Positions 43,531 to 55,745 of a DNA stretch of 64,000 nucleotides are shown here, one piece after another. The notes beneath the pieces were generated by a model that made no database searches, had not been told where the DNA came from, and saw only the letters and a program-made list of their open reading frames with translations. How positions within the stretch are numbered: position 1 is the first letter of the stretch; every line of letters starts with the position of its first letter. The position numbers and the translations under genes are program-made. Origin of the DNA: Nephrocerus scutellatus (Eukaryota > Arthropoda > Insecta > Diptera > Pipunculidae). The stretch is from NCBI GenBank assembly GCA_947095585.1, contig OX352761.1:23837777-23901776 (forward strand), read 5' to 3'.

Positions 43531-44637
43531 TTATCTGAATTGAACAATACCAATCGAACAGTCTCTTCTCTTCAGAGTATCAATTAACAGAAGTGAAGAG
43601 TTGTTTTCTTAAGTAAAATCTAACGCGCTTGAAGTAAGACATTTGGTTCGGAAATTTGACAGCTAAGAGAGATTGTTTGAAATTTGAATTTTAATTAATC
43701 AGTTGGTATTATTTTTGAATTGAATAATTTAAATTTATTTAATTAATTTAATGAATTTTTTTAGGAAAGAAGATATTTTGTGGCTTGTTGAATGTTTATA
43801 ACGATGACAGCGGTTGCTAAAGTTTATTATGGTTAACTTATAGTATATTACAGAACGAGCAAGGAAAGTGGAGTTTATGAGCACTTTTCTGCAAGTCATG
43901 TACGCTATTTTTCACGCGTCCAAACCGGTTTTTCTGCTATATCGAGAGAGAAAAGCAGAAATGTGAGAATGTGTGTTCGCTGTGACTGCAGTAAATAACA
44001 AAGAAATGAATTTTTCACGCGTCCAAACCGGTTTTTCTGCTAAATCGAGAGAGAAGCAGAAATCACAAACGACAAACAAAAGAGAATTCTTGCTCATGCG
44101 CAATGTGTTCGCTGAGATTGTAGTAAATAACAAAAGACGTTTATATCATAACATAACTAGTGTTGTTATGGGCTACTTTCGAAGCTAGTTTATAGCGTAC
44201 GAAACAGTCACTTTCGTCTATGGGCGTGTGAAAAAAAATTAGAGAAATTAACTAAGCTTTTCGTTCATCGTTTGACATAAGAAGTTGAGCATATAGTTGA
44301 TATTCGTGTAGTCGAGCCGTTACATTTTGGTGCGGCTTCTGGTTCCGTGTGGTGGAATGGAACAGGCATTAAAATTTGGTATCTGAAGACTCAAATAAGA
44401 TATCAACTTTATTTAAACGCAGTTGCAAAGGCTAGTATTTCTAAAAATAAAGTCCTAAACGAAATTTCCACCATTAGTATTAACAGAGTAATTTCCGTTA
44501 ATATGGGTCAGGGTACACCAAAGTAAGCTTTTTCTTAAATAATTGTTGACGAATTAGGGGACACCCTGTATATATATCATTTAAATGCAAAACTATTTTT
44601 TTTCTAAATTAAATGCAAATCCAAGGACACCTTTTTA
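43531..44637. other. no gene; 101-bp direct repeat
   Basis: TTTTTCACGCGTCCAAACCG followed by GTTTTTCTGCTA...AGCAGAAAT occurs at 43909-43962 and again at 44010-44063. The rest is AT-rich; a fragment near 44310 (TTACATTTTGGTGCGGCTTC) could be an LTR/primer-site remnant, but this is weak. Confidence 0.4.
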
Positions 44638-45105
44638 AATTCTCTATATTAACTTCGCGTAACCGTGTTTTTGTGGGTTTGTGGCTTTGTTTGTCGTGGA
44701 ATCTTGCGATCAATTTTTAACCCACTTCCCAAGGTCCGATTTTATTGAAATTTTGCACACATATGTATTTTCGGCCCCTCGGGCCGCGGGTCGGGGGACT
44801 CCCATACAAAATATTTAAAAAATTTACCCGATTATTTTAAATATGTATCAGATACCGTCGTACTTTAATGACTGTGTGCGGTGTGTGGAATTTGCTCAGA
44901 GTATGAGCGTGTTCCAAATGCTCAGAATAAAATGATCTAAGCATTTTTAATTTTAACATCTAATGTCAAATGTCTCATTCGATGAGTTTCTCCTACAATA
45001 AAAAAAATGACCCATGATCGAGGGGCTCCCATATCAATTTCTGCGATTAGAGAATTTAGATGAAAAATTTTAATTTTTATGGGTTGTTTTTTTATATGTT
45101 CAGCT
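44638..45105 (-). repeat. family D repeat
   Basis: Reverse copy from AAATTCTCTATATTAACTTC to TTTTTATGGGTTGTTTTTTT, with unrelated sequence at about 44870-45000 between its two halves. Confidence 0.65.
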
Positions 45106-45284
45106 CGTTTAGCTTACTACCAATTTTAATCCTAACAATCATTTATTTTGTTTACGAATAATTCGTTCGTCAGACGCAGATTCTATAAAGTACAGCTGGT
45201 TATATCAATAAAGTCCAAAATCCATGAAACCGAAATGTAACGGCTGCATTGTGCTTGAATTTGAATGTTAGGCTACATACTTAG

Positions 45285-45930
45285 CTTAACAGCGTGGCGT
45301 CTGTTTTGAATGACTGCGGACCGATTGACTTTAGGGAAAACTAATGAGCGCGTGTGAGTGCGTGTAAGCCTCGAGTATGGCGAATGAATTTATGCACAAG
45401 CTGGAAACATTCTTACAGTGTTCAAGCCAATTAGTTGACTTTGCATTTTTTACGTCACCAATAAGTTTTACGTGGCGGTTTTGTATTCTAGCAAGCAGAT
45501 GCAGTGTAAGTTTAGGTGGACTGATGATAGATGTGAAAATTATAGTGTTGCTTAGGGCGAATATGCTTCTTGTAAATAGTAGCCAGATCCGAGGGATTTA
45601 TATATTTCTTTCTTCTATAAGAAATCATAAACATTTCGCAGAATTTTTAGCTATAACGAATATGTGGATACCCGAAAATTTCGTGCTTTTGGGCTTCCTC
45701 GATGCTAGTGCAATTCATGGATAACGGCTGATTCACTTTGACGACAAGATACAGCCTTGGGTTTTGTAACCATTAAATTCTACTCTATTACGTTATATGT
45801 TGTCCAGGTCTTAAGTTATCGTGCTTAATATACTTTGTTTGTTGAGTTCCACTGGCGGTGAAAAGGGACATATGAAGCTTATATCGATGTCGTCAGCTAA
45901 GAAATGAAATCATTAACGAATTTAAAAATG
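45285..45930 (-). pseudogene. family A LINE, copy 5 (3' part)
   Basis: Minus-strand nucleotide similarity to copy 1: CAGCGTGG near the 3' side, GGAAACATTCTTACAGTGTTC, TCACCAATAAGTTTTACGTG, CATTTCGCAGAATTTTTAGC, CCTCGATGCTAGTGCAATTC. Heavily decayed. Confidence 0.7.
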
Positions 45931-46849
45931 AGTATCGAGCAACTAACGCACAGTCTTTTCACAAATGACCAAAACGTTTGCTACCTTTGAGACATTGGGC
46001 ATTTGGGCATTGCAATAATTTTTAGCATACCCTCTAATCCTTAAGACCTCTTTGCACCTCAAATCACACCATCCATCTTCGTTTGTTTTAACAGACTAAT
46101 TCCTGGAAGCGATAAAGTTGCTGATGCCAATAAGAATTTTGTTTGTAATCGTATCAGAAACGGCATACACGTTTCTATCACGGACAATTAGTACTCACAA
46201 AGAAGTTGTTAAGGCCGTACTTACCCACGTACTTACATACGTACTTTTTCGTATTGCGATACTGCTCTTTTTTTCTCTAACTGAGTGGATTAACAAAGAG
46301 CGCGATGCGATAATACATTATCTTTATCAGGATGAGAGGTAACGAACAAGTCAAGGATGTGGGCGGAATTCTAATAGGCTCAATAACAAGTTGAGTAAAA
46401 TCGTTTATCTTAGCGAATATCTCAACACACCTTACTTCGGTTGTTGTCCGCCCAGTCTGGGTAAGCCAACTAGAATTGTGTACCTTGAAATGGCCTAAAA
46501 TTTCAGTGGATTTAGAGGATAGTGGGTGACAATTCTTGAGATTGAATCAGACTGTGTTTAAAACTTATTTGAATTACTGTCTAGTTTGGGGCTTCTGTAG
46601 ATGAATACACACATTTACACTTTGTAGCTTTTGTACGTTGCCATAAGAAATAAAAATACGTATTAGAAAAGAAACATAAAATGAATTTATCTTTGCTATA
46701 ACCGCATTAAAAATTTTCCTATTTCGCGTAGGGATTTTTTCCGTCGGGAAAAACAATTTTTTATATAAAAAGATAAATATACGTACAAATAAGTACTTGT
46801 GCTTAGATTATAAATGAAACGCATTGTGAGAACTGACGGAACGAAAAGA
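45931..46849. other. no gene recognised
   Basis: Probably old repeat sequence; short frames only. GA microsatellite at 46848-46862. Confidence 0.4.
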
Positions 46850-48190
46850 GAGAGAGAGAGAGGTCCTTTGTCCATCCAAGGAGCATTCGACAACGCATCA
46901 TAGGAAGCGATGAAGAATGCTTTGAAGAGAAGGAATGTAGAAGCACAATCACTTAATGGATGTGCGAGATGCCGTGCACCAGAACAGTTGAGCCCAAAGT
47001 CGGTGACAAAACAATTATAGTCAACACTACGAGAGGATTCCCTCAAGGAGGGGTACTGTCTCCCCTTTGGTGGAGCATTCTTGTAGATGAACTACTACTA
47101 CTCCAGCGACTAGCTGATGCATGGACTTGTGCCTAAGTCTACCCAGACGACATAGTCATCGTCATCGTGGCAAGAGGAAAGTTCGAGGAAGTGCTCTGTG
47201 TGACATAGTCCAAAACGGATTAACCATCACGAGCAGATGGTGCCATGAGTTGGGACTTAGGTAAATCCAAACAAGACCACACTGGTTCCCTTCACCAATA
47301 GAGGGAAGCTGGTTCGAAGCACCCAATTACCCTCAATGGAGAAGAAATTACTATCAGCAAAGATGTCAAGTACCTTGGACTGATATTTCATAGTAGACTT
47401 CTATGAAACAATTAGCAACAGGCAGTACTACAAAAATCAAAAAGAGCACTTATGGTGTGCAGACTGCATAAGGGTGGTAGAAAATTCCTGAGGAGTTAGT
47501 CCCAGAATTATGCAATAATTATCTATGGAGCAATGGCATGGCCGAATAGGACCAAACTAAGCACCATAAGAAGTAAATTGAAAACGATACAGAGGCTAAC
47601 CTGTCTTTCAATTACGGCGGCCAAGCGAACGAAGCGAACCAGCCCCACAGCAGATATGGAGGAAAGAGCAAATCCAAGAAAACTAAGTTACGTTTGAGCA
47701 AGGTAGGCTGCTTTACGGTGGGCAGGGCAAGGGGAATAGTGAATTCACTTTCCAAGCAGATTCCTTTACCGAGCATAACATGGTGATAACTTGGTGCAAA
47801 AGATTGTATTCAAGAAGAACTTTGAACCAAGAAGGAATTCATCAGATCAGAAACTTAGTACCATCTACATCCGGGAGCCTGGTATAAGGATGAATCAAAA
47901 AAGCAAGAAGCAGGGGCGCAGAAGTCCATGGGTCACTATCCAAGTACTCTGAAGCAATGGGACAGTATCCGAGCATATTCGAGACAGAAGTAAATACATT
48001 CCATCAAAAGATGTGCTCAACTTAATCTGTAAAGGAACTACGTAAGGCAAGAAATAGCTATCATGATAGACAGTCTGCGGAGTCTGCGCGACATTTACTG
48101 AACCCACTCCATACCAGTAAGTTCTTAAGAGTCATTGGTATGTAGGAGATTCTGTAGGGACGGGCATGAACTGTCCCCACACATCATAGG
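46850..48190 (+). pseudogene. LOA/R1-like LINE (family G), RT to RNase H
   Basis: Plus-strand RT remnant with stops. Recognisable in shifting frames are IQGAFDNAS (about 46878), TTRGFPQGGVLSPLWWSILV (about 47027-47085), LGLIFHSRLL-like YLGL motif (about 47370), LKTIQRLTCLSITAAKRTKR (about 47580-47640) and the CRFC-RDGHELSPHII-like zinc-binding end (about 48150-48185), which matches the 7270-7310 region of the other copy. Confidence 0.75.
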
Positions 48191-48310
48191 ATAAGGGGGC
48201 TCCCAAAATTTGTTTGTAAAATGTTACCCGATTTCATTCAAACTTTGCACATTGTGTATCAATTAGAAATGTACACGAAAAATATTAATTTGTATGGGTT
48301 GTTTTATTTA
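48191..48310 (-). repeat. family D repeat fragment
   Basis: GGGGGCTCCCAAAATTTG, ACCCGATTTCATTCAAACTT, GCACATTGTGTATC, TATGGGTTGTTTTA: the central and distal parts of a reverse copy. Confidence 0.55.
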
Positions 48311-48727
48311 AATGGGTTACGGTCCTTGAATAATGCAAAAAATATCAACTTTTTGGCTTTTTTAGGGCCCAAATTGCCTCAAACGTCAGAAAAATATGTT
48401 TTGGGTACCTTAATTTTTCGGGTTTTCTGATTTCAATACTTCATTTTTTTAACCGAAGTAATTGTCTGTTTTATTGTTTTTAAAAATTAGAACTTTATTG
48501 AAAACATGTGCCACTTTTGAAACGTTTTTATTTACTGTATCGTTACGATATACATCTCATTGTTAATTAACATATGTCACAGGAAGCAGCTGGTCTCGGC
48601 TGTTGTTCATATTGTTGGTTTTTCTTATCACTTGAGAAAATGTTTCTTTAATTAGCTATTTTCAGTTGCCACACAAATGAGTCAGGTATAAAGAAAATAA
48701 TTTATTATTGCACTTTACCTTTCTAGA

Positions 48728-49651
48728 ATGTCAACAAACGATGCTTATATATATGGTGATCAACCGGTAGTGGCGGCTGCTGCGACAGCGACAAATGTAT
48801 CATCATCATCAAATGGCAACGTCAGCAGCAGTACATCATCAAATGAACAATATAATCAGCCGTCAGCGTCACGTTTTCCAAATGAAGGAACACATTTAAA
48901 GCCAGCCGCAATGCAAGCTTACTTTAGCGATGAGAAAGTGTTAATCCCAGAAACTGATAAGGTAAAGTGACAATTTCCGCTGCACAGAACATTTATTCAG
49001 TGCAATGCAAGAATTCATTGTCTCTCCTCTCACAAGGTTGGCTTTAGTTTTCGCAAATTATGGGCGTTTACCGGGCCTGGTTTTCTAATGTCAATTGCAT
49101 ACTTGGACCCTGGAAACATCGAATCAGATTTACAAAGTGGATCTGCTGCGAAATACAAAATCTTGTGGGTTCTATTAGCGGCGACGTTGTTAGGTTTGGT
49201 GATGCAAAGATTGTCGGCGAGGTAAAAAGATGAAACTTTTGCTGCCAATTATTTTGATAACAATTCTTGAATTTCCTTTTTTAGATTGGGCGTAGTGACC
49301 GGTCTTCATTTGGCTGAGATGTGCTATCGACAATACAAAAAAGTGCCACGTCTTATTCTCTGGATTATGGTTGAGATTGCAATTATTGGTTCTGATATGC
49401 AGGAGGTAATCGGAACTGCAATTGCCATCTATTTGCTATCAAATAAATTGTAAGTGGCTTTGTGAAATTTGTACATTCGAGGGGCTATGTATTTTTATTT
49501 CCTGTCTTACAGAATACCACTTTGGGGCGGGACGCTGATAACAATTATCGATACTTTTACCTTCTTGTTTCTGGATAAGTATGGCCTGCGAAAATTAGAA
49601 TTTCTCTTTGGGTTACTTATTACAATAATGGCGATTACATTTGGCTATGAG
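48728..49651 (+). CDS. Mvl: Malvolio/Nramp divalent metal transporter, 5' exons only
   Basis: N-terminal 241 codons of an Nramp (SLC11) proton-coupled Mn/Fe transporter, a membrane protein with 11-12 helices. Coding exons 48728-48961, 49037-49221, 49285-49449 and 49513-49651, all with GT/AG introns and one continuous frame. A Ser/Asn/Ala-rich cytosolic N-terminus (1-78) precedes helix 1, which contains [20 protein letters not shown] with the metal-binding DPGN motif. Later helices carry [35 protein letters not shown] and [19 protein letters not shown]; the last exon ends ITFGYE before GTAATT. The rest (about 350 residues in the Drosophila protein, including the MPH motif of helix 6) was not found in the remaining 14 kb. 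Either a very large repeat-filled intron follows or the gene is truncated. Confidence 0.93.
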
Positions 49652-50639
49652 GTAATTGAATTGTAATGCAACAATTTTTGTTTTAGCTAATCAATTTAGC
49701 GAATGAAATTTGTATCATCATAATGAAGATTGTTCAACTGCCGACCGCAATCGTAATTTGTAGACGCAGCAAATCAATCTTATTATTCTTTGTTCATACA
49801 TGTCGGAAATGCCTACACATTCATTTTCGTTTTGATTTCCGCTATCAGAGTTCGAGGTTTTATTGTTGGCTCTTGGGGGAAACCCCATTGACTGGACGGC
49901 AAGCTATTGTACAAACTGCAATTGTGATTATTACGCCTTCAAATTTCTATACAAGATTGAAATTGTTTTTCACCTTTATACTTTCTCATTAAATATACAT
50001 ATACATATATATATATATATATATATTGATAGCGGAAATTTAAATGTTGTTTAGGCGTTTAGAGCGTTTATGTAACGCTCAATATTAACGGTTAGTATTT
50101 CTAACAATACGCCTTTTGTCTTCTGGTTAATGAGATTTTGCAAAAGCAACATCTCTTATGCGGTGAGTAATTTTAAACAATAAACTTTATTATACAAATC
50201 AACATGTTTGATATTATCGGTCTATGTTACAGTCGCAACTCATAACACAAACCATCCCTTTAAAGAATTGACAATTTGTTGCAATTGCCAAATCATGGTT
50301 ACCATTGTACGTCGTAATTTTTCCATCATCCTCAACGACAAAGCATTAAACATAGATGAAAATGTGATCTAAGCCATGTAGGGCGAATTAAAGAGCGTTT
50401 TTAAAAAAATTGGAACTGAAACAGTACCGTGTTATTCAAGAGCTAGAGATCTCTGAATATCCTATGACATTTAGGACAAAATCACACACACACACACTGC
50501 ATGTCATTAAAAGTAAAAATAAACAGTGAAAATGGTCTTCATTGGGAATTGCTTCTACAGAACGAGTATAGAGAAGCTAAAAAGACAGTGCAGCGATGTG
50601 TGAAATATAATAGGCGGGCAATGATTGAAAATCTTGCAT
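49652..50639. other. Mvl intron 4 (presumed), no exon found
   Basis: AT-rich with a short AT microsatellite (about 50002-50026) and a CA run (50485-50500). No frame continues the Mvl protein. Confidence 0.4.
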
Positions 50640-50865
50640 AGAATGCTGAATTCAATTCAGAGATTCCTTCTTTCGTCACACATTTATTATGTGGAATGAG
50701 TTTCCCGATTCGGTATTTCCGCATTTGTATGATCTTCCGTCATTTAAGACACATGTGCATAGACACCTCATCTTTTCCTCTCATTAATTTCCTAACGCCA
50801 ACGCTGTTCTAAGCATTATAAGGATGCAAATGCCAAGAGCGTGTGTACATTGTAATAAAAAACAT
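50640..50865 (+). pseudogene. family A LINE, 3' end fragment (copy 6)
   Basis: TTCAGAGATTCCTTCTTTCG, ATTATGTGGAATGAGTT, and the 3' signature AACGCTGTTCTAAGCATTAT...GAGCGTGTGTACATTGTAAT match 32100-32290. Confidence 0.75.
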
Positions 50866-51169
50866 TCTGCAGAGAGAGGTAATGCGTAAAAATTCGGCGA
50901 GGATACTGTCGCACAGCGAAGTAGGACGAGCCACCCTGTCCTACAATCTTTTAGTGATGACAGAAGAAGAGCTACAAAGGTGGTGAAAGAAACCCTTTTT
51001 GAGCACTGCTTAACGATGATTAGTATGAAAATGTAAATTCCAAACTGCTAGACATGCGTATGTCTTCGAGGGGCATCATCAAGGCGCTCTTAAAAACTGC
51101 AGTTACTTACTTGATATCTGTACGTACTCCCGAAGTTAAAGGCAACTATTATCTGGATATTTCTTTTGA

Positions 51170-51840
51170 ACACAGCTTGTGGGAAAAGCGAAAAAAAAAG
51201 GTAAAAAGCCGGAATCATTCCTACGATGTTCAAGCGATTTGATTGTTTTCGCGAAAGTTCTATCGTGCGGTTCTGAATTCTGTCTAGTAGATGCAATGTG
51301 GTCTTTGGGGCACCTGCGCAGACAATACAGTTGTATTTAAGTTAAGAGCGAATATATGTCTTGTAAATAGTAGCCAGATCTGAAGTAGTGAAGACACCTT
51401 TTTAGGAAAACTGAACATTTCGCAGCATTCTTGGCGATGGCAAATATGTGGTCGTTTCAACGTAGCTTGTTGTTGACGCACATACTGAGTATTGCGAGTT
51501 TTTCAGTTTCTTTGATGCAGGATCCATTCATGGATAAAGGTTGGGGGTTTTAATTACGCTTAGACGACAGAAGACAGCATTGAGTTTTGAAAGCGTTGAA
51601 TTCTACTCTATTGTGTAGTCCCCACCTTGTTATGCTGTCAAGGTCAGAATTTAACGTGCATAACATTTTTTTTTGTTCAAGTTCCACTTGCGATGAAGAG
51701 GGTCCTGCAGAAAGCGTAAAATCAGTTAAGCTAACAGTGCTGTCGTCAGCGAAAGAACGAATTGGATTAGAAGTAGCGGATAGAAGATTATTAATGAAAA
51801 TCAGAAAGAGTATCGGAGACAAAACAGAGCCTTGTTAACG
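51170..51840 (-). pseudogene. family A LINE, copy 7 (RT to C-terminal)
   Basis: Minus strand: LFLIFINNLLSATSNPIRSF followed by ADDSTVSLTDF (51740-51815, catalytic ADD kept), TLNSDLDSITRWGLHNRVEF (about 51600-51660), MHLLDRIQNRTIELSRK (51245-51296). Truncated upstream at a TTAACG repeat at 51840. Confidence 0.82.
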
Positions 51841-52161
51841 AGTTGTTAACGTAATTATTGTGTTTCTATTTATGAAGTAAGAAATTCCGTGATTTTTCTC
51901 ATTCAATTATTGTACTTAAGGTAGCACAAATTTACCTCAACAACGATTCGTATAAAAAGTATCGTAAATGCGGGTATTTTTGGCTTTATTGTTTTTTTTT
52001 TTTGGTAATCAATGTTGACTCAAGCGACACGATTATGAAATACTTTCTTTATCTTAAAGTCATAAACAAACTGATTGCACGTTTTTTGTCAACACGGGGT
52101 TTTTTACTCCTTCTGCGCTTTATTCTAAAGGTAATTCCCCAAAGAAAATACAAAACAAGTT

Positions 52162-52443
52162 TTAAAAGTTGTATCTTTCTTTTTTAATTATTGAAACGAA
52201 TACTGTCAAGTAGTCTGAATTGTCGTAAATAAGATAAGCAGTCACAAAAACAATCAATGTCGAAATTAGGTTAAAGAATAACAAAAAATTTGTATTAAAC
52301 TTTTCTTTCTCAATTTTTGTTCCTTTCACAAAACTATTTTTACATGTCTTGACCTCAAACATTTGTTTTCCTCTAAATCTGGCCATCTCGGACTTCAATA
52401 TCTTCTTAGCGTTGGCTTGATCTTCCCTGCGCTCGTGTGCCAT
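52162..52443 (-). other. 93-codon open frame with one membrane segment (doubtful)
   Basis: Starts MAHERREDQANAKKILKSEM, then a Lys-rich stretch and a hydrophobic segment FLLFFNLISTLIVFVTAYLI (about residues 54-73). The first ~50 bases resemble the end of the adjoining LINE B (TTTATGG(A/C)ACACGA, CAAGCC(T/A)ACGCT), so the start may be repeat-derived. No family recognised. Could be a chance frame or a small membrane protein. Confidence 0.2.
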
Positions 52444-52600
52444 AAATTCTTACGCTTTACGCTGTTAGATGTGCTGCCCACCGAACACCACCGACCTTAT
52501 AAAGTAAAATAAATAGCAAATTTTGGGCACAATGTCAGCATCACGGTAGCTCTCGTTATAATAGAGGCTCTGCAGTAGTCCTTTCGAAAACAGTTCAATG
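52400..52600 (-). pseudogene. family B LINE, 3' fragment (copy 4)
   Basis: Diverged match to 9200-9350: GTGCTGCCCACCGAACACCA, ACAATGTCAGCATCACGGTA, ATAATAGAGGCTCTG. Minus orientation. Confidence 0.6.
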
Positions 52601-52639
52601 TTCAGAGTGAATATTGCTGAGCAGGCCCACTATTGCACC

Positions 52640-53199
52640 TACGAGACCTACCTGACCACACACTTGACTTTCTTTCACATATCTAGTATTCACACATAAT
52701 TTAAGTCATTTAGTTTTGGGTTATTTTTAAAGGTACTATTTCATACCATAAAACTGAAAAAATGAACGAAAAAAAGCATAACGTAGACAACAATTCTTTG
52801 CAGAAATAAGTTGCATAGTCATTAGTTTGGACAGTGATAAAATAGTTGCATCTTTATGTTCCAACCGATCACATTCGCTGTATGAGCCGACGTTATACCA
52901 CTATAATGTAACAAGCAACTTAGTCGAAAAACCAATGATATGAGGTGGTTTTTCAATATAAAAAACATATTTCTAGGAATTTTCAGTTCTAGTTATTAAG
53001 TGCAAACTACCCATATGCTGTTATTCAATGCTATAATTATTGTTCCAATGTTGCAACTTCTAATTTTTGCTTCGTTAACTGAATTGGGACAAATGTTGGG
53101 AAATCTGTTTCCAGACGCTTGTTACGTGCAGCTCGAATATTTCATGAATGCCCGAAAATTCTTCCGCGTTACTTACTTATGTCATGTTTCCCCTTATGG
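52640..53199. other. no gene recognised
   Basis: AT-rich. A hydrophobic 68-codon frame at 53000 overlaps the start of a LINE fragment and has no family match. Confidence 0.4.
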
Positions 53200-53345
53200 G
53201 TTCTAGGGCCTCTACTATGCCTACGCGCCAACGTGTACGGTTCGGTTCCTGGCAATAGGCTTCAGCTTTCTCCAACTATTTCCCAATTGCTGTGAACTCA
53301 TTCTCTACTGTTCTGCATCATGTATTTCTCGGTCGACCGAAAATT
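53200..53345 (-). pseudogene. RTE-like family C LINE, 3' end
   Basis: Minus-strand match to 61805-61945: CTAGGGCCTCTACTATGCCT, TTCCTGGCAATAGGCTTCAG, GTATTTCTCGGT. Confidence 0.75.
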
Positions 53346-54059
53346 CTTCCGCGTTGGACAAAATATATTCTCGTTATTTAATTCTCGTCCTTGATACGGA
53401 TTTCTTTGCTTGTCACCTTAGTAATTGTGTCAACCGCCCCAATGGTTTACTTAGTATGCCGAAATCTGCAGTGGCTTAGTAAAACTCAACCTTGGTGGTT
53501 TTTAAGTCTTAAAAAAATAGTGTCATGAATTTTGAAATTCTTGGAAAATTTTCCATAATTTATTTAAAGAAATATCTTACCTGTTTTGTAAATACACGTT
53601 ATACCGCAATTTTTTCTGCACGTTGTGATGGAATGGTTATGAGTCTTCTGGTAACGTTTGCTTCTCCTATACTGCAACTATTATTAAATGAATTGTTTGT
53701 TGTATTGTGGACACTTCATGCTTTATTAAATATGCCGCCCGCTCTTTATGCTTAATGGTTTCTGTTATGTTCCTTATCATTTTCAGTCATAGATGGAGAA
53801 ACTTAGTCTTTAGTTAGCTGGATATTAGGAAGTTAATAAAACTGCCTCGTCACCCTTGAAGAAAATCCCACGATGATCGCGGCTTTTGGAAAATCTTCGA
53901 TCTTTGTATTGCTATGGTTCACAGAAAGATTCAGCTTTTAGGCTGTTTTTTCGCCTGACAAATTACTTGCGTTAATTTTTTCGGTTTCTTTGAGTCCCCA
54001 CTTTTAGATTGTAAGGATTATAGAGTATAGGATAATTATAAGATTATTATAAAATTATG
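53346..54059. other. no gene recognised
   Basis: AT-rich. The hydrophobic 76-codon frame at 53525-53755 was considered as a lost Mvl exon but shares no Nramp motif. Confidence 0.4.
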
Positions 54060-55745
54060 GCGGTCTGCCATCAGCAGAATAGAGGGAATAACAAATGCAT
54101 CAGAATTGCAAGTGGCCGTAACTATCTCTGACTGGTGGAGGTGCGATTAAACTTCCACGTGGTGGCCGCCGGTTATTTTCCTCCAGTACAGGAAAAGCTG
54201 AATGATCGGTCAAGTCTCTTCAAAGATAGGTTGGGGCGAGGCCAATAACCTCGCCCGTAAAAACACCATACTACGGAAGCCCAAATCAGCTTCGGATACA
54301 CTGATGAACGACGACGACCACGGCAACGAAAACGGATGAACGATTTAAGAATTTTCTCATGGAACGTACGTTCACTGTATACAGTTCAAGCTGTGCTTGA
54401 ACAGCAATCCAGGAGATGCGGTGGACGGGGAATGGTGTCTTACAAAAATCAGAATATGACATATATTATAGCTGTCATGCAAGACATCATGTGCTCTGGG
54501 TGGGATTTCTAATCAGCAAAAGAATAAAACCCATTGTTATCGGCTTTAAAGCACTAAATGAACGGCTAAGCACCCTTCATGTGCGGGGCATATTTAAAAA
54601 CATAAGCCTAATAAACGTTCACAGAGGATTACTCAGATGATGAAAAAGATGTCTGCCCTCAGTATGATGTAAAAATCATTCTGGGGGATATGAATGCCAA
54701 AATAGGAAGCCAGTATTCAGGCAGTACATTGGCAGCAAGCAATAATTTTGTCGTTGCGAGTACAAGGTTTGCGCGTAATTAACAATATCTTTTTTATTTA
54801 TTTATTTAGCCCCACAAAGCCCCCTGGATATCTCCTGATGGAGCCACTCTCAACCAGGTAGAACACGTGTTGATAGACCGCCGCACAACCCGAACCTGAT
54901 GACGGTACGAAGGTACCGAGGTGCCAACGTCGACTTGGACCACTAACTTTTTGGTATGGTGCTCCGAGCGCGGATTGCATCTTCACGAAAGACAGCTTCC
55001 GCGAATCAGATTCGAGTCAACACGGATGCCCTTCGCAGCGAAGAGACCAGAAACAACTACGGTCAAGCGATAGGACTCGCCGCCCTAAATGCAAGGAGAA
55101 TAATTCCTGGGGCTTAGATGTCGGGCGTAGAAGAGAAATGGACACGCCTTGAGAATACTGTTATTCTGACTCCATTATACGAACATAGGAAGTAGTTCGA
55201 TGACGAATGTAAGCTAGCGACTGAACGTAAGAATGCTGCGTATCGAGCAATGCAACAATCTCATAGAACGCGGGCACGCGAATATGAATATAAAGAGCTT
55301 AGAAGATATAAAAAAACAGTTCACCGGCAAAAGAAAGCAGCCTGGGAGAAGAACCCAGTCCGTGAACTAGAACAGTATAGAGAGCGAGGACCGCACCAGG
55401 CGCGGAAGTTATACTAAAGAGTCCGCGGTATGACGCAATATACACCGTGTTGCACATACTGCAAAGACAAAGACGGTAATCTGATCGCCGATCTCAAAGG
55501 CATCTTAGAGCGATGCGAAGAGCACTTTCATGAGTTGCTAAATGGCCAGCTCATTGAGGAATTTGAGGCTTCACCAATGACCGAAGACCATACCATGCTG
55601 CCGCCACCAAGGAGAGACGAAACTAGCAGAACGATAAATCGGCTCAAAGTAATAAGGCCCCGGAATCAGATGGGATCCCAGTATCCGGATCACTATCAAG
55701 CCCATTCAACATCTCACCGAACCTCAGTTGTTGAGCTAAATATGA
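54060..55745 (+). pseudogene. family B LINE, copy 5 (5' half)
   Basis: Leader (GTGGCCGTAACTATCTCTGA, AATAACCTCGCCCGT), endonuclease start LRIFSWNVRSLYTVQAVLEQ (about 54346-54405), endonuclease segments near 54590 and 54650, the linker at 55220-55340 and CTYCKDKDGNLIADLKGILE (55450-55510), then a jump to a short 3' tail (SVVELNMKMM). The internal piece 54795-54990 is rearranged. Confidence 0.82.

Noticed and set aside
44235..44580. LTR retrotransposon primer-binding region (TTACATTTTGGTGCGGCTTC)
   Set aside because: Only a loose resemblance to an LTR end plus tRNA primer site; no second LTR or gag/pol sequence nearby.
49863..50054. next Malvolio exon (frame with YCTNCNCD, reminiscent of a Cys-rich Nramp loop)
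   Set aside because: Surrounding residues do not fit Nramp, there are no usable splice sites and the frame runs into an AT microsatellite.
53000..53206. 68-codon hydrophobic plus-strand frame as a gene
   Set aside because: Its end overlaps a family C LINE fragment and no family is recognised.
53525..53755. hydrophobic frame as a displaced Malvolio exon
   Set aside because: No MPH or other Nramp motif; its composition is typical of AT-rich DNA.
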